DNA of 64,000 nt from Lachnospiraceae bacterium NC2008 (GCA_000687675.1 JHWS01000002.1:305491-369490); one strand, 5' to 3'; positions 8,099 through 18,003 are shown, counted from the first letter of the stretch. The notes: a model not told the origin generated them from the letters alone. Translations and numbers: made by a program.

Positions 8099-9238
8099 AT
8101 GACTTCCAAGAAAGCTATAATTACAGGTATAGTTGCTGAATTTAACCCATTTCATAATGGTCACAAATATATAATTGAAAAAGCCAGAAAAGATACTGGT
8201 GCTGATTATGTTATTGTTGTTATGTCTGGCGATTTTGTTCAGCGTGGTAGTGCTGCAATTATGGATAAGCATGCCAGAACCATGTCAGCCCTTAAATCAG
8301 GTGTTGACGCTGTATTTATGCTTCCTGTTGCTATCTCCACGGCTTCTGCCCAGTACTTTGCCCGAGGCAGCGTGAAAATGCTTGCGGACCTAGGCTGTGA
8401 CTATCTCTACTTTGGTAGTGAAGACGGAGATATCCAAAATATAGAAAAGCTCCAGTATATTCCTGGATCAGTTGAAACTCCTAACAATATTCTTGCCAGG
8501 GAATATATGGATGCTATTAGAGAATATAAGCTTAACATTAAGGCTTATACAACCAAAAGAATAGGCACAGATTATAATGATTCAGACTCTACCTCAGGTG
8601 AGATTGCTTCTGCTTCTTATATCAGAAAGCAGCTTTTATCTGAAGAATCAGAAGATGGCGGAGATATTAACCAGCTATCGCCAGTTATCCCACCAGATTC
8701 TATGAGCATCTTTGCTACATATGTCAAAACCAATAACCTTGTTAACGACAACCTTTTTAGTGAGATTCTTTTATACAAGCTATTATCTGAAGAAAAACAG
8801 GGATTTGATAAATATTTTGACGTTTATCCTGATTTATCATCTAAGATTATCTCTAATCTATATAGTTACAAGTCTTACAATGATTTTGCCAATACTTTAA
8901 AGAGCAAGGACATAACCTTCTCTCACTTAAAGAGAGCCTTATGTCATATCCTTCTTAACATAGTTGATAATGATATTGAGATGATTAAGAAGAATAACTT
9001 TTCTACTTATGCAAGACTACTTGGATTTAGAAAAGATAACGAAGGAATTATAAAGATATTACAGATGCGTTCTTCTATCGATATAATAACTAAATTATCG
9101 GATTATTATAAAGACTGTAGTGCAGAATCAAGAAGACTTTTAGCAAAAGACATCTTTGCTTCCCACTTATATTCTCACTTCTCTAACAAACTTAGAGAGG
9201 TTAGCCACGAATTCACTAAACCACTAGTTATTGTTTAA
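8099..9238 (+). CDS. tmcAL: tRNA(Met) cytidine acetate ligase (TmcAL/YlbM family)
   Basis: A nucleotidyltransferase-fold enzyme of 379 residues. It uses acetate and ATP to form N4-acetylcytidine at the wobble base of elongator tRNA-Met. The diagnostic IVAEFNPFHNGH lies at residues 11-22, with the HxGH nucleotide-binding motif at 19-22, and SGDFVQRG near 44. The start at 8099 is chosen over an upstream in-frame ATG at 8033 because AAGGAG lies just before it and the homologous N-terminus starts here. It is divergent from pta, and an acetate-using tRNA enzyme beside an acetate-pathway gene is suggestive. It ends in a shared terminator. Confidence 0.9.
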   Translation: MTSKKAIITGIVAEFNPFHNGHKYIIEKARKDTGADYVIVVMSGDFVQRGSAAIMDKHARTMSALKSGVDAVFMLPVAISTASAQYFARGSVKMLADLGCDYLYFGSEDGDIQNIEKLQYIPGSVETPNNILAREYMDAIREYKLNIKAYTTKRIGTDYNDSDSTSGEIASASYIRKQLLSEESEDGGDINQLSPVIPPDSMSIFATYVKTNNLVNDNLFSEILLYKLLSEEKQGFDKYFDVYPDLSSKIISNLYSYKSYNDFANTLKSKDITFSHLKRALCHILLNIVDNDIEMIKKNNFSTYARLLGFRKDNEGIIKILQMRSSIDIITKLSDYYKDCSAESRRLLAKDIFASHLYSHFSNKLREVSHEFTKPLVIV

Positions 9239-9242
9239 AATG

Positions 9243-9276
9243 AAAAACCCACAGGCAAAAACCTGTGGGCTTATTT
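9243..9276. terminator. Bidirectional terminator between tmcAL and the UPF0210 gene
   Basis: Eight-base stem CCCACAGG / CCTGTGGG with a six-base loop. On the minus strand a T run follows directly; on the plus strand TTATTTATT follows. It closes both convergent transcription units. Confidence 0.88.
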
Positions 9277-9301
9277 ATTATATTCTTAAACCAGGCCGTT
9301 T

Positions 9302-10666
9302 TTAGTTCTTAAATGAATGAATTGGGGCTGGGATACGTCCCTGTCTGTTAACAAATGCATCACATGAGAACTGGTTAACAGGCATAACTGGTGCATAACC
9401 AAATAAACCACCAAATTCAACTGTATCTCCTACCTTCTTACCATATGCAGGAATAACTCTAACTGCAGTAGTCTTCTGGTTAACCATACCAATAGCCATC
9501 TCATCAGCAATAATACCGGCAATAGATGTAGCTTTAGTATCACCAGGTATAGCAATCATATCAAGACCAACTGAGCATACACAAGTCATGGCTTCAAGCT
9601 TCTCAAGAGTAAGAGCTCCAGCCTCTACAGCATTGATCATACCCTGATCTTCTGATACCGGGATAAATGCGCCGCTAAGACCGCCAACATAGCTTGATGC
9701 CATAACGCCGCCCTTCTTAACCTGGTCATTTAAAAGTGCAAGAGCTGCTGTTGTACCAGGAGCACCTGCATACTCAAGGCCAATTTCACATAAGATATCA
9801 GCAACTGAATCGCCAACAGCTGGTGTTGGAGCAAGTGAAAGGTCTACGATACCAAATGGTATACCAAGTTTCTTAGATGCTTCTTTGGCAACAAGCTGAC
9901 CAACTCTAGTTACCTTAAATGCTGTCTTCTTAATTGTTTCGCAAAGAACTTCGAAGTTCTCTCCTCTTACTGCTTCAAGTGCTGTCTTAACAACACCAGG
10001 ACCAGATACACCTACATTGATAATTGCATCTGCTTCAGTAACACCATGGAAAGCACCTGCCATAAATGGGTTATCATCTGGAGCATTGCAGAATACTACG
10101 AATTTCATACAAGCCATAGAATCGTTCTCTCTTGATTCATAAGCTGTATCCTTAATCATCTGACCTACAAGACGAACTGCGTCCATGTTAATACCAGTCT
10201 TAGTTGAACCAACATTAACAGATGAGCAGATTCTCTCTGTAGCACAAAGCGCCTGTGGAATAGACTCTATAAGAAGCTGATCTGCCTTAGTCATACCCTT
10301 AGATACAAGAGCTGAATAACCACCAAGAAGATTAACACCTACAGTTTTAGCAGCATCATCAAGTGTTTTTGCTATCTCTACAAAGTCTTCCTTTGTCTTA
10401 CAAGCGCTGGCACCAACTATAGCAATTGGTGTAACAGAAATACGCTTATTTACGATTGGAATAGCATATTTTCTTTCAATTTCTTTACCAACAGAAACAA
10501 GATTTTTTGCTGTTGTTGTAATCTTGTTATAAATATTCTTCTTAAGAGTATCAAGATCAGAATCTATACAATCAATAAGGCTTATACCCATTGTGATAGT
10601 TCTTACATCAAGATTCTCTTTCTCTATCATTGCATTGGTCTCAAGGACCTCTCTCTGACTTATCAT
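9302..10666 (-). CDS. UPF0210 (PFL family, DUF711) protein
   Basis: A 454-residue member of the DUF711/UPF0210 family, whose fold resembles pyruvate formate-lyase. The biochemical role is not established. The typical N-terminus with IRTITMG-like residues ([10 protein letters not shown]) and the glycine-rich [18 protein letters not shown] near residue 318 support the call. GGAGGT precedes the ATG. It is the last gene of the polA-to-UPF0210 run and directly follows the ACT-domain protein that accompanies this family in many Firmicutes. The fixed pairing suggests that the ACT protein regulates it or joins it in a complex. Confidence 0.9.
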   Translation of the reverse strand: MISQREVLETNAMIEKENLDVRTITMGISLIDCIDSDLDTLKKNIYNKITTTAKNLVSVGKEIERKYAIPIVNKRISVTPIAIVGASACKTKEDFVEIAKTLDDAAKTVGVNLLGGYSALVSKGMTKADQLLIESIPQALCATERICSSVNVGSTKTGINMDAVRLVGQMIKDTAYESRENDSMACMKFVVFCNAPDDNPFMAGAFHGVTEADAIINVGVSGPGVVKTALEAVRGENFEVLCETIKKTAFKVTRVGQLVAKEASKKLGIPFGIVDLSLAPTPAVGDSVADILCEIGLEYAGAPGTTAALALLNDQVKKGGVMASSYVGGLSGAFIPVSEDQGMINAVEAGALTLEKLEAMTCVCSVGLDMIAIPGDTKATSIAGIIADEMAIGMVNQKTTAVRVIPAYGKKVGDTVEFGGLFGYAPVMPVNQFSCDAFVNRQGRIPAPIHSFKN

Positions 10667-10686
10667 ATTGCTGACCTCCGGGCTAA

Positions 10687-10959
10687 TTATATTCTGTGCA
10701 TTGAATCAAAGATTTCTTCTCTCTGGCATTTTACAATTACGCCAATCTCAGCACCAATCTGCTCAAGTTCATCAGCAATCTGTGTAAATTCCTTTGCAGA
10801 ATCATTAAGATCTGCAATCATCATCATGTTAAAATAATCCTCAACGATTGTCTGTGAAATATTAAGGATATTAACTCTATTATTTGCAAGGTATGTACAA
10901 ACCTTAGCTATGATACCAACTGTATCCTTACCTACTACTGTAATAATTGTTTTCTTCAT
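10687..10959 (-). CDS. UPF0237 ACT-domain protein
   Basis: A 90-residue protein that is essentially a single ACT domain, a small-molecule (often amino-acid) binding fold. The N-terminus [19 protein letters not shown] is the standard beta-alpha start of the domain. It has GGAGGACGC before the ATG and lies 20 bases upstream of the UPF0210 gene in the same operon. It probably acts as the ligand-sensing partner of that protein; the ligand is unknown. Confidence 0.9.
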   Translation of the reverse strand: MKKTIITVVGKDTVGIIAKVCTYLANNRVNILNISQTIVEDYFNMMMIADLNDSAKEFTQIADELEQIGAEIGVIVKCQREEIFDSMHRI

Positions 10960-10979
10960 TGCGTCCTCCGATTAGTGTA

Positions 10980-11777
10980 TTATATTGCAATAAGATTTGA
11001 TGGAATATCACGTCTAGCAACGCTTATCTCGAAATCTTCGCCTTTATATTTTGTATCTCCCAGTGTAATTTCAGATTTTACAGCTTCATATGCTAGATCT
11101 GGAAGATTATTCTCATGGCTTAAGTGACTTAAGACTATATTCTTCATATTGTCATGAAGAATACTTGTAAGAAGCTTACCTGATGATTCATTGGAAAGGT
11201 GTCCCTTAGCTCCAAGAATACGCTGCTTAAGCAAGTATGGATAAGAACCCATCTCAAGCATCCTAACATCATGATTAGCTTCAATAAATACTGCATCAAG
11301 ATTCTGAAGATTTGAAACAGTATAATCATCATATGTTCCGAGGTCAGTCATAACGGCTGCCCTCTTCTTCCCGACTTCAAATCTATAAGCAACTGGCATA
11401 GCTGCATCATGAGATATCTTAATTGTATCTATTCTTACATCACCAATTATATATGATGTATCATAACATATTTCATTAAGAAGGCTAGTATCTATATTAC
11501 CTATAGACTTAGTTTTAAGTATTCCTTCTATTGTCCCTCGTGTTGTATAAATTGGGATTCCATATCTTCTGCTTATAACTCCAAGACCGCCGATATGGTC
11601 AATATGTTCGTGAGTAATTAATATAGCATCAAGATCCTTAGGAGATAGTTCAAGATCCTTAAGCCCCTGCTCTATTCTTTTGCCGCTTACGCCTGCATCT
11701 ACAAGAATATGAGTCTTATCAGACCCTACGTATATTGAATTACCACTGCTTCCACTAGCAATGCTATATAATCTCAT
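10980..11777 (-). CDS. Metallo-beta-lactamase-fold hydrolase (WalJ/YycJ-like)
   Basis: A 265-residue metallohydrolase. The metal motif ITHEHIDHIGGL (HxHxDH) lies at about residues 54-65. Further His/Asp ligands appear in SHDAAMPV, TDLG and SHLSHENN. The domain order fits the YycJ/WalJ group, linked in Bacillus and streptococci to cell-wall regulation and DNA repair. Here it is not with walRK but follows the FtsA-like gene, its ATG starting on the base after that stop codon. The substrate is not known. Confidence 0.8.
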   Translation of the reverse strand: MRLYSIASGSSGNSIYVGSDKTHILVDAGVSGKRIEQGLKDLELSPKDLDAILITHEHIDHIGGLGVISRRYGIPIYTTRGTIEGILKTKSIGNIDTSLLNEICYDTSYIIGDVRIDTIKISHDAAMPVAYRFEVGKKRAAVMTDLGTYDDYTVSNLQNLDAVFIEANHDVRMLEMGSYPYLLKQRILGAKGHLSNESSGKLLTSILHDNMKNIVLSHLSHENNLPDLAYEAVKSEITLGDTKYKGEDFEISVARRDIPSNLIAI

Positions 11778-13958
11778 TTATTTCTCCCAATATATTTCTA
11801 TAACTGCTCCATCAGAAATAGGTTCCATATATTCAGCATTCTTGTCATCTATTGTTGTAACAAGACGCTTACCCTGAACAGTCTTAGAATCAAAATCTAT
11901 ATAATCAAATACATCTACAAATACGTATGAAGGTTTGCCTTTTAAGGTAACTGGTCTGGCATTGACCATTACAGTTATAGTAGTATTTTCCTTTTTAGGC
12001 TCTTCTTCCACTGATTCGTCAGCATTTTGCACTGATTCTTCCTTCTTAGCTTTAACTAAATCACCTTCTTCAGCCTCTGGAAGGTCAGCGTAGCTTTCGT
12101 AGTCTCCTTCATAAGAATTTTCTTCTACTTCTTCAGTAGTAGCCTCTTCCTCATTTTCCGCTCCAGCCTTCTTTTCAGGCTTCTTGGTTGACTTTACTTC
12201 ACTTTTAAGAACCCATTTGATAGTAAAGTTATCATAAACCTTAGTATCATCATCGGCTTCTTCATTATTAACAACAACTGTCATGTTATCATCAAGAGAT
12301 ACATCCATGAATTCCTTAACCTGACTAACTGTGTAGTAGTCAAGAATCATAATATTATCTCCATCCTGAACATCATAGTACTGAGTCTTAATCTCATTAT
12401 TAACAAGAGCAAACTTAGGAAGAAGAATCTTGCTGTCATTAACCATAACAGTAATTGCTGCCTTAAACTCAGGTACCTTAGCAAGTACCAGGCTTGCAGG
12501 TTCACCGCTTGTTGACTCTTCTACATAGATAACATCATTAGCTCTAATCTCAGCATTGATGTCACACTCTTTGCCATTAAGGGTAATCTTAGCGGGCTCG
12601 CCAAGTTCACCTCTGCAAATCTTCTTAATACCATTAACTGTATAATTAATAGCCTTGCCTCTCTTAGGGAAGAGACCGTCATTAGGGAATCCTGCATGCA
12701 TAGCAGCATCTACTACAGCAAGATTGCCGTTATCATAAAGCTTTATTCTGTCATTATTAAATGACACATAGATAAAGTTATTACTCTGTTCATAGTAGTT
12801 AAGGCAGATACCAATTGGTGTAACAAGGAGTGAATCCTTCTTAATATCATCTTCCTTGAAGATAATATTCTGCATAACATCTTCCCCTCTAAGAGCAACA
12901 CGTTCTGGAATAATATCAAGGTAAGATGCAACCTTTTCAGTATATCCCTTCATCTTACCGCCGCCGCCAACTACGAATACAGCGCTAACTGACTTACCAC
13001 CATTAAGTTCCTTAATCTTATCTGAAACAAGGTGAGCCATCTCATCTATCTTAGGTTCACATACAGAAAGTACCTTTTCCTTAGATACCTTCTGAGTAAG
13101 TCCCATAATATCCTTATATTCAACGCTGTCATTGTCATAGATGCCGCGCTTTATACTTTCAGCTGTAACAAAGTCTACAAGGCAGTCCTTTGCAATAATC
13201 TCTGTTAAAGCATCACCAGCTATCGGAATCATACCGTAAGCAACGATACAACCATCTTTTGTAATACAGATATCAGATGTACCTGCACCAACGTCTACAA
13301 GGGCGATATTAAGCATACGATACATCTCTGGTATAGCAACTTCTATAGCAGCTATAGGCTCCAGTGTCATATTTACAACATTAAGTCCTGCAAGAGATGT
13401 TGCTCTATAAAGACCATCTACTACATCATCCGGAAGGAATGTAGCGATAATATCCTCTCCGATAACCTTAGCCTTGTGACTTTCAAGATTACCAATCTGG
13501 TATCCGTTCATATAATATCTAATAACTGAGTTACCTACACAGTAGAACTTAAGGTCAGAATCATTCTCCTTAAGGAAGGTATCGTAAGCAGTTTCAATTG
13601 CCTTAGATGTTAATGAAGCTATATCTTCATTAGTAACAACTGTATCCTTCTCAAACTCTATCTCTGCGTGAGCTTCTATAGTTCTAAGAACTCGACCAGC
13701 AGCAGCTATACATACATCAGTAAGCTTAACTCCTGTCTTCTGTTCAAGAATATTCTTAACATAGTTAATAGTTGCACCAACCTGGCCTATGTCGTGAATC
13801 TGTCCATCAAGCATGGCTCTTGTTTCGTGCTCTTTAACAGTTTCAGCAACTACTATGAACTTGTCGCCTTCTCTATATCCAACAGTACCTACTATGCTTC
13901 TAGTACCAATATCAAGTCCGAAAACATATTCACCCTGTTTCTTTAATTCTTCACTCAT
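11778..13958 (-). CDS. FtsA-like actin-family protein with long C-terminal extension
   Basis: A 726-residue protein with an actin/Hsp70-fold ATPase of the FtsA/PilM type. The first phosphate loop GLDIGTRSIVG is near residue 14, an SHS2-like insert follows (AAAGRVLRTIEAHAEI), DVGAGTSDI lies near 222 and VVGGGGKMKG near 329. The C-terminal half has two beta-rich segments that each begin ITVMVN (about 503 and 641) separated by an acidic Glu/Lys linker. It lacks the short amphipathic C-terminal membrane helix of classical FtsA. Its start overlaps coaE by eight bases and AGGAG precedes it. A role in division or envelope assembly is inferred from the fold only. Confidence 0.75.
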   Translation of the reverse strand: MSEELKKQGEYVFGLDIGTRSIVGTVGYREGDKFIVVAETVKEHETRAMLDGQIHDIGQVGATINYVKNILEQKTGVKLTDVCIAAAGRVLRTIEAHAEIEFEKDTVVTNEDIASLTSKAIETAYDTFLKENDSDLKFYCVGNSVIRYYMNGYQIGNLESHKAKVIGEDIIATFLPDDVVDGLYRATSLAGLNVVNMTLEPIAAIEVAIPEMYRMLNIALVDVGAGTSDICITKDGCIVAYGMIPIAGDALTEIIAKDCLVDFVTAESIKRGIYDNDSVEYKDIMGLTQKVSKEKVLSVCEPKIDEMAHLVSDKIKELNGGKSVSAVFVVGGGGKMKGYTEKVASYLDIIPERVALRGEDVMQNIIFKEDDIKKDSLLVTPIGICLNYYEQSNNFIYVSFNNDRIKLYDNGNLAVVDAAMHAGFPNDGLFPKRGKAINYTVNGIKKICRGELGEPAKITLNGKECDINAEIRANDVIYVEESTSGEPASLVLAKVPEFKAAITVMVNDSKILLPKFALVNNEIKTQYYDVQDGDNIMILDYYTVSQVKEFMDVSLDDNMTVVVNNEEADDDTKVYDNFTIKWVLKSEVKSTKKPEKKAGAENEEEATTEEVEENSYEGDYESYADLPEAEEGDLVKAKKEESVQNADESVEEEPKKENTTITVMVNARPVTLKGKPSYVFVDVFDYIDFDSKTVQGKRLVTTIDDKNAEYMEPISDGAVIEIYWEK

Positions 13959-14547
13959 GTATTTCTCCTATAACCCCGTCTATATACTTACTAGTAAAAC
14001 TAAAGTCCTGATCGTTATCGATAATAATCTTACAGGCTTCTCTAAACTGTTTATCTGAGAGCTGACCTGCAAAGATTGAATCTATCTTAAGGTCATCATA
14101 ACCTCTACTTGATTTAAGTCTTTCTCTTCTGGTTTCTTCGCTGGCATATATATACCAAATATCATCTAGTATATCGCCATATCCTTCTTCTATAAGGAGG
14201 GCTGCCTCTAAGAAAAAGAGCTTAACTCCAGCTGTTTTAGAAGCCTCAATCTCATCTAAAATATAGGCTTTAACAGCAGGATGAATTATTTCATTAACCT
14301 TTTCAAGATTCTTATTATCAGAAAATATCAGCTTGGCAAATGCTTTCTTATCAATATAGCCCTGGCTATCAAGAATACCACTACCAAATACCTCAACTAA
14401 TCTATTATAACAAGGCTGCGACGGCTCTTCAAGTTTATGAGCAACCTCATCAGCAAGGATAACCTTAGCCCCGTATTTATCTTTAAGATAGTTTATTATA
14501 AGACTTTTTCCAGCTCCAACTCCGCCTGTCAGGCCGATAGTTCTCAT
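13951..14547 (-). CDS. coaE: Dephospho-CoA kinase
   Basis: Phosphorylates dephospho-CoA, the last step of coenzyme A synthesis. At 198 residues it has the usual length. The N-terminal P-loop is GLTGGVGAGKS (5-15), followed by the LADEVAH segment (ADxxxH) near residue 31. The gene lies between polA and the FtsA-like gene; coaE downstream of polA is a common Firmicutes arrangement (with mutM often between, absent here). Confidence 0.95.
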   Translation of the reverse strand: MRTIGLTGGVGAGKSLIINYLKDKYGAKVILADEVAHKLEEPSQPCYNRLVEVFGSGILDSQGYIDKKAFAKLIFSDNKNLEKVNEIIHPAVKAYILDEIEASKTAGVKLFFLEAALLIEEGYGDILDDIWYIYASEETRRERLKSSRGYDDLKIDSIFAGQLSDKQFREACKIIIDNDQDFSFTSKYIDGVIGEIHE

Positions 14548-14598
14548 GTTTGTACCTCATTTAGCCTCGTACCAGTCATTATTATATGCCAGGCCATG

Positions 14599-17340
14599 CT
14601 ACTTTGCTTCGTACCAGTCCTTACCCTGACTTAGTGACACTTCTAACGAAACTGCCATATCTGCTGCGTGCTTCATCTCATTTTCAAGAAGTGCTGCAAC
14701 TGTATCCTTCTCATCTTCTAAAGTTTCAATTACAAGTTCATCGTGAACCTGTAAGATAATTCTTGATTTAAGTCCTTTATCTAAGAGAGCATCGAAGACA
14801 TTAATCATAGCAATCTTCATAATATCTGCAGCGGTTCCCTGAATAGGAGCATTCATGGCAACTCGCTCCCCAAAACTTCTTTGCATAAAGTTACTGCTCT
14901 TTATTTCTGGAATAGGTCTACGTCTGCCATAATCAGTAACAGAATAACCATTCTCTGAAGCAAATTTCTTGGCATTATCAAGGAAGTCCTTTATACCTGG
15001 GAAGGATACAAAGTAATCCTCAATATACTTCTTGGCATCTGCTCTTGATATAGATAAATCCTCTGAAAGTCCAAATGAACTGATACCATAAACTATACCA
15101 AAGTTAACTGCTTTAGCATTTCTACGCATAAGGTCTGTAACCTCATCAAGAGGAACATGGAATACCTTAGATGCAGTAGTCTTGTGAATATCTACATTAT
15201 CCTGATAAGACTTGATAAGTTCCTGGTCACCTGACATAGATGCAAGTATTCTAAGTTCTATCTGTGAATAGTCAGCATCTGTAAACAGACAGCCATCCTT
15301 TGGAATAAATACCTTGCGAATCTGCCTGCCAAGTTCCATACGCATAGGTATGTTCTGAAGGTTAGGCTCTGTAGAACTTATACGACCTGTTGCTGTAATA
15401 GTCTGATTAAAGCTGGTATGTATTCTACCATCGCTTTCTATATAGTTATCAAGGCCATCAGCGTATGTAGACTTAAGTTTTGTAAGAGTTCTATATTCTA
15501 GAATATCGTTAACTATCGGATAATCCGGTGCAAGTTTTGAAAGCACGTCAGCTGCTGTAGAATAGCCAGTCTTAGTCTTCTTGCCACCTTCTATCTTCAT
15601 CTCTTCAAAGAGAATCTCACCAAGCTGCTTTGGTGAATTAATATTAAATTCATGACCTGCCTGAGCATAGATTTTCTTTTCAAGTTCATCTATACCCGTA
15701 CCAAGGTCTTCGCCATACTTTCTAAGAGCGGCTCTGTTAACAAGTACACCTTCATTTTCCATAGCATATAAAACATATGAAAGAGGCATCTCTATCTCTT
15801 CAAAGAGCTTGTCCATGCCCTGCTCTTTAAGCTTGTTATAGATTAGTTCATAAGAATTATATATTCCATAAGCCTGATCTAGGGCATACTTTACTGCCTT
15901 ATCCTTATTTTCTGACTTAAATACATCTACAATATCTTCTTTACCAACTGTTTCTGCATATGTACCCTGATAGATACCAAGATACTCTTTATATATATCA
16001 GCAACCTCGTAATCATTCTTAAGAGGGTTAATAAGATATGCGCCAATTATTACATCTGCAAACTCTTTACCTATATCTCTTGATTTCTTATCTTCAAGGT
16101 TAAGATATGAATAAAGTTTCTTAACCTTGGAAGTTGCTATTCTGATACCCTTTGAGATTAAGCCTATAATAAGGTCTTTTATCTTACCTTCGTCAAATGC
16201 TGTAAGGTCAAATAAGTAGCATGAGTCCTTGTTAAAGCAAAGAGTCATGTAGCCTTCGGCTTTAGTTTCTGATGGAACGTCAAATAATGATAACTGGCCC
16301 CCTGCTTCTTCACCCTTGGTTTTACTTATGTGAGTGTATACTTTAAGACCAATGATATTGTCAGAGTCAAGTTTTGATAAAGCATTTTCCAGGTCTTTGA
16401 ATTCTTTATTGTTAGTAACATTAACTATTTCATAGCTAGGAGAATTATCCTCAGCATGAAGGGCAGCCTTATCATCAAATCTTGAAAGAAGGTTCTTTAA
16501 ATCAAGATTTCTAAACATGTCATAGGCAGCGCTGTTAAACATATCCTGCATCTTTGTATCTTCAAAGCTGTATGGAATATCAGCATCCAGCTTAATAGTA
16601 GCCAGTTTCTTACAAAGATATGCTAAATCCTTATTATCTATAAATGTCTGCTTAAGTGCCTTCTTATCAATCTCATCTATTCTTTCATAGATATTATCAA
16701 TAGAGCCAAACTGAACTATAAGCTTCTTTGCAGTTTCTTTACCAACTCTAGGAAGTCCAGGATAGTTATCTGAACTGTCCCCCATAAGAGCCTTCATATC
16801 AATAAACTGCTCAGGAGTAACCTCATACTTTTCCTTAACATCCTTGGCATAGTAGTCCTCTATAGTTGTCTTGCCATTCATGGAAGACTTAGGAATACGA
16901 ATTTTAATCTTATCTGTAGCAACCTGAAGAAGGTCCCTGTCACCAGAAATAAGAGCTACATCAGCCCCCTCCTTCTGTGCCTTGTTAGCCATAGTACCTA
17001 AAATATCATCAGCCTCTAAGCCTGGCTTTTCCATAACAAGAACATTCATTGTCTTAAGAATATCCTTAATAAGAGGAATCTGGCTTCTAAGTTCCTCTGG
17101 CATAGGACTACGATTGCCCTTATACTCAGCGAACATCTCATGTCTAAAAGTTGGATGATGAAGGTCAAATGCTACAGCTATATTAGTAGGTTTCTCCTCA
17201 TCCATAATCTTAAACATAATATTTAAGAAACCATATATTGCACCGGTATGGATTCCCTCGTGATTCGTAAGATCAGGAAGTCCATAGAATGCCCTGTGCA
17301 TAATACTATGTCCATCTATTAAAACTAACTTATTACTCAT
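14599..17340 (-). CDS. polA: DNA polymerase I
   Basis: A 913-residue repair and Okazaki-fragment polymerase. Domains in order: 5'-3' exonuclease (1 to about 290, with DDILG and GDRDLLQ), a degenerate 3'-5' exonuclease domain (about 305-520), and the family A polymerase (about 525-913). Polymerase motif A is DADYSQIELR, motif B RRNAKAVNFGIVYG and motif C QVHDELV. The proofreading DxE motif is missing (the corresponding segment reads IIGLKVYT), so proofreading is probably absent, as in many Bacillus and Clostridium PolA enzymes. It heads the run polA-coaE-FtsA-like. Confidence 0.97.
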   Translation of the reverse strand: MSNKLVLIDGHSIMHRAFYGLPDLTNHEGIHTGAIYGFLNIMFKIMDEEKPTNIAVAFDLHHPTFRHEMFAEYKGNRSPMPEELRSQIPLIKDILKTMNVLVMEKPGLEADDILGTMANKAQKEGADVALISGDRDLLQVATDKIKIRIPKSSMNGKTTIEDYYAKDVKEKYEVTPEQFIDMKALMGDSSDNYPGLPRVGKETAKKLIVQFGSIDNIYERIDEIDKKALKQTFIDNKDLAYLCKKLATIKLDADIPYSFEDTKMQDMFNSAAYDMFRNLDLKNLLSRFDDKAALHAEDNSPSYEIVNVTNNKEFKDLENALSKLDSDNIIGLKVYTHISKTKGEEAGGQLSLFDVPSETKAEGYMTLCFNKDSCYLFDLTAFDEGKIKDLIIGLISKGIRIATSKVKKLYSYLNLEDKKSRDIGKEFADVIIGAYLINPLKNDYEVADIYKEYLGIYQGTYAETVGKEDIVDVFKSENKDKAVKYALDQAYGIYNSYELIYNKLKEQGMDKLFEEIEMPLSYVLYAMENEGVLVNRAALRKYGEDLGTGIDELEKKIYAQAGHEFNINSPKQLGEILFEEMKIEGGKKTKTGYSTAADVLSKLAPDYPIVNDILEYRTLTKLKSTYADGLDNYIESDGRIHTSFNQTITATGRISSTEPNLQNIPMRMELGRQIRKVFIPKDGCLFTDADYSQIELRILASMSGDQELIKSYQDNVDIHKTTASKVFHVPLDEVTDLMRRNAKAVNFGIVYGISSFGLSEDLSISRADAKKYIEDYFVSFPGIKDFLDNAKKFASENGYSVTDYGRRRPIPEIKSSNFMQRSFGERVAMNAPIQGTAADIMKIAMINVFDALLDKGLKSRIILQVHDELVIETLEDEKDTVAALLENEMKHAADMAVSLEVSLSQGKDWYEAK

Positions 17341-17398
17341 ATATAACTCTTTTCTTTATTGTTATGGAATGCCTGGCCTGCTCGCCGTGATATGTGGC

Positions 17399-17408
17399 AG
17401 GTCTCGCC
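17399..17408. repeat. Short shared intergenic motif AGGTCTCGCC (copy 1)
   Basis: This ten-base string lies in a GC-rich patch between polA and the zf-HC2 gene. It recurs inverted at 28091-28100 in another gap. Around it are CTCGCC repeats and an imperfect GGCCTGC / GCAGGTC stem. The function is unknown and chance recurrence is possible. Confidence 0.25.
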
Positions 17409-17425
17409 AGTTTGAACTAATTAAT

Positions 17426-17752
17426 TTAAACTAAAAAGATACTTCTTATAAGCACAAACAATGTAAATGTAAGACCTCCGGCAAATATCCATCTTACTAT
17501 CTTACTGTTTCTAAGAATAATCTCTTCTCTAAACTCTTCTTCCTGAATCATATGGTTATACTCAGCTTCAAGGTTTAGATTACCGCCATTTTCAAGTCTT
17601 CTAAGACCTTCATCAACGAAATAATGAAGCTTCATGTCCTGATTACAGTTACTGCAGGTTTTGATATGTTCTAAGACATCTCTTTTGCTTTTATCATCAA
17701 GTGTATTATTTAAGAAAGAACCTATAAGGGTTCTACAGGTATTACAATCCAT
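17426..17752 (-). CDS. Putative zinc-finger (zf-HC2) membrane protein, anti-sigma-factor-like
   Basis: A 108-residue protein with an N-terminal zf-HC2 domain: MDCNTC at 1-6 and HIKTCSNCN at about 29-37 (H-x3-C-x2-C). One transmembrane helix lies near the C-terminus (about 84-107). This is the layout of anti-sigma factors that hold an ECF sigma factor at the membrane. No sigma-factor gene is adjacent and the extracytoplasmic part is only a few residues, so a classical signalling role is doubtful. AAGGGAA precedes the ATG. Confidence 0.7.
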   Translation of the reverse strand: MDCNTCRTLIGSFLNNTLDDKSKRDVLEHIKTCSNCNQDMKLHYFVDEGLRRLENGGNLNLEAEYNHMIQEEEFREEIILRNSKIVRWIFAGGLTFTLFVLIRSIFLV

Positions 17753-17844
17753 ATAATAAACATTCCCTTTTAAACAAAATTATCAATATCTTGCACTTCT
17801 AACATTTTAACATAGTATATTTAGTGCGAAAACCTTTATTTTTC

Positions 17845-17873
17845 TTGTAATCTACATTACCTTATGTTATCAT
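17845..17873 (+). promoter_or_regulatory. Promoter of tRNA-Leu
   Basis: TTGTAA (17845-17850), 17-base spacer, TATCAT (17868-17873), ending 15 bases before the tRNA 5' end. It is divergent from the zf-HC2 gene. Confidence 0.65.
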
Positions 17874-17888
17874 CTTTCTTGTTGATAG

Positions 17889-17972
17889 GCCGGCGTGTCG
17901 GAATTGGCAGACGAGGCAGACTCAAAATCTGTTGGAGGCAACTTCGTGCGGGTTCAAGTCCCGCCGCCGGCA
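17889..17972 (+). tRNA. tRNA-Leu (anticodon CAA)
   Basis: An 84-base class II tRNA. Acceptor stem GCCGGCG pairs with CGCCGGC and the discriminator is A. The anticodon loop CTCAAAA gives CAA (reads UUG). A long variable arm and the GGTTCAAGTCC T-arm are present. CCA is not encoded. It is a single-gene unit with its own promoter and terminator. Confidence 0.95.
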
Positions 17973-17974
17973 TC

Positions 17975-18003
17975 AAAAAAGAACTCTTTCGAGTTCTTTT
18001 TTA
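17975..18003. terminator. Bidirectional terminator of tRNA-Leu and pseI
   Basis: Twelve-base stem AAAAAAGAACTC / GAGTTCTTTTTT with a TTTC loop. It is symmetric, so T runs follow on both strands. The stop codon of the convergent pseI gene overlaps its edge. Confidence 0.88.
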
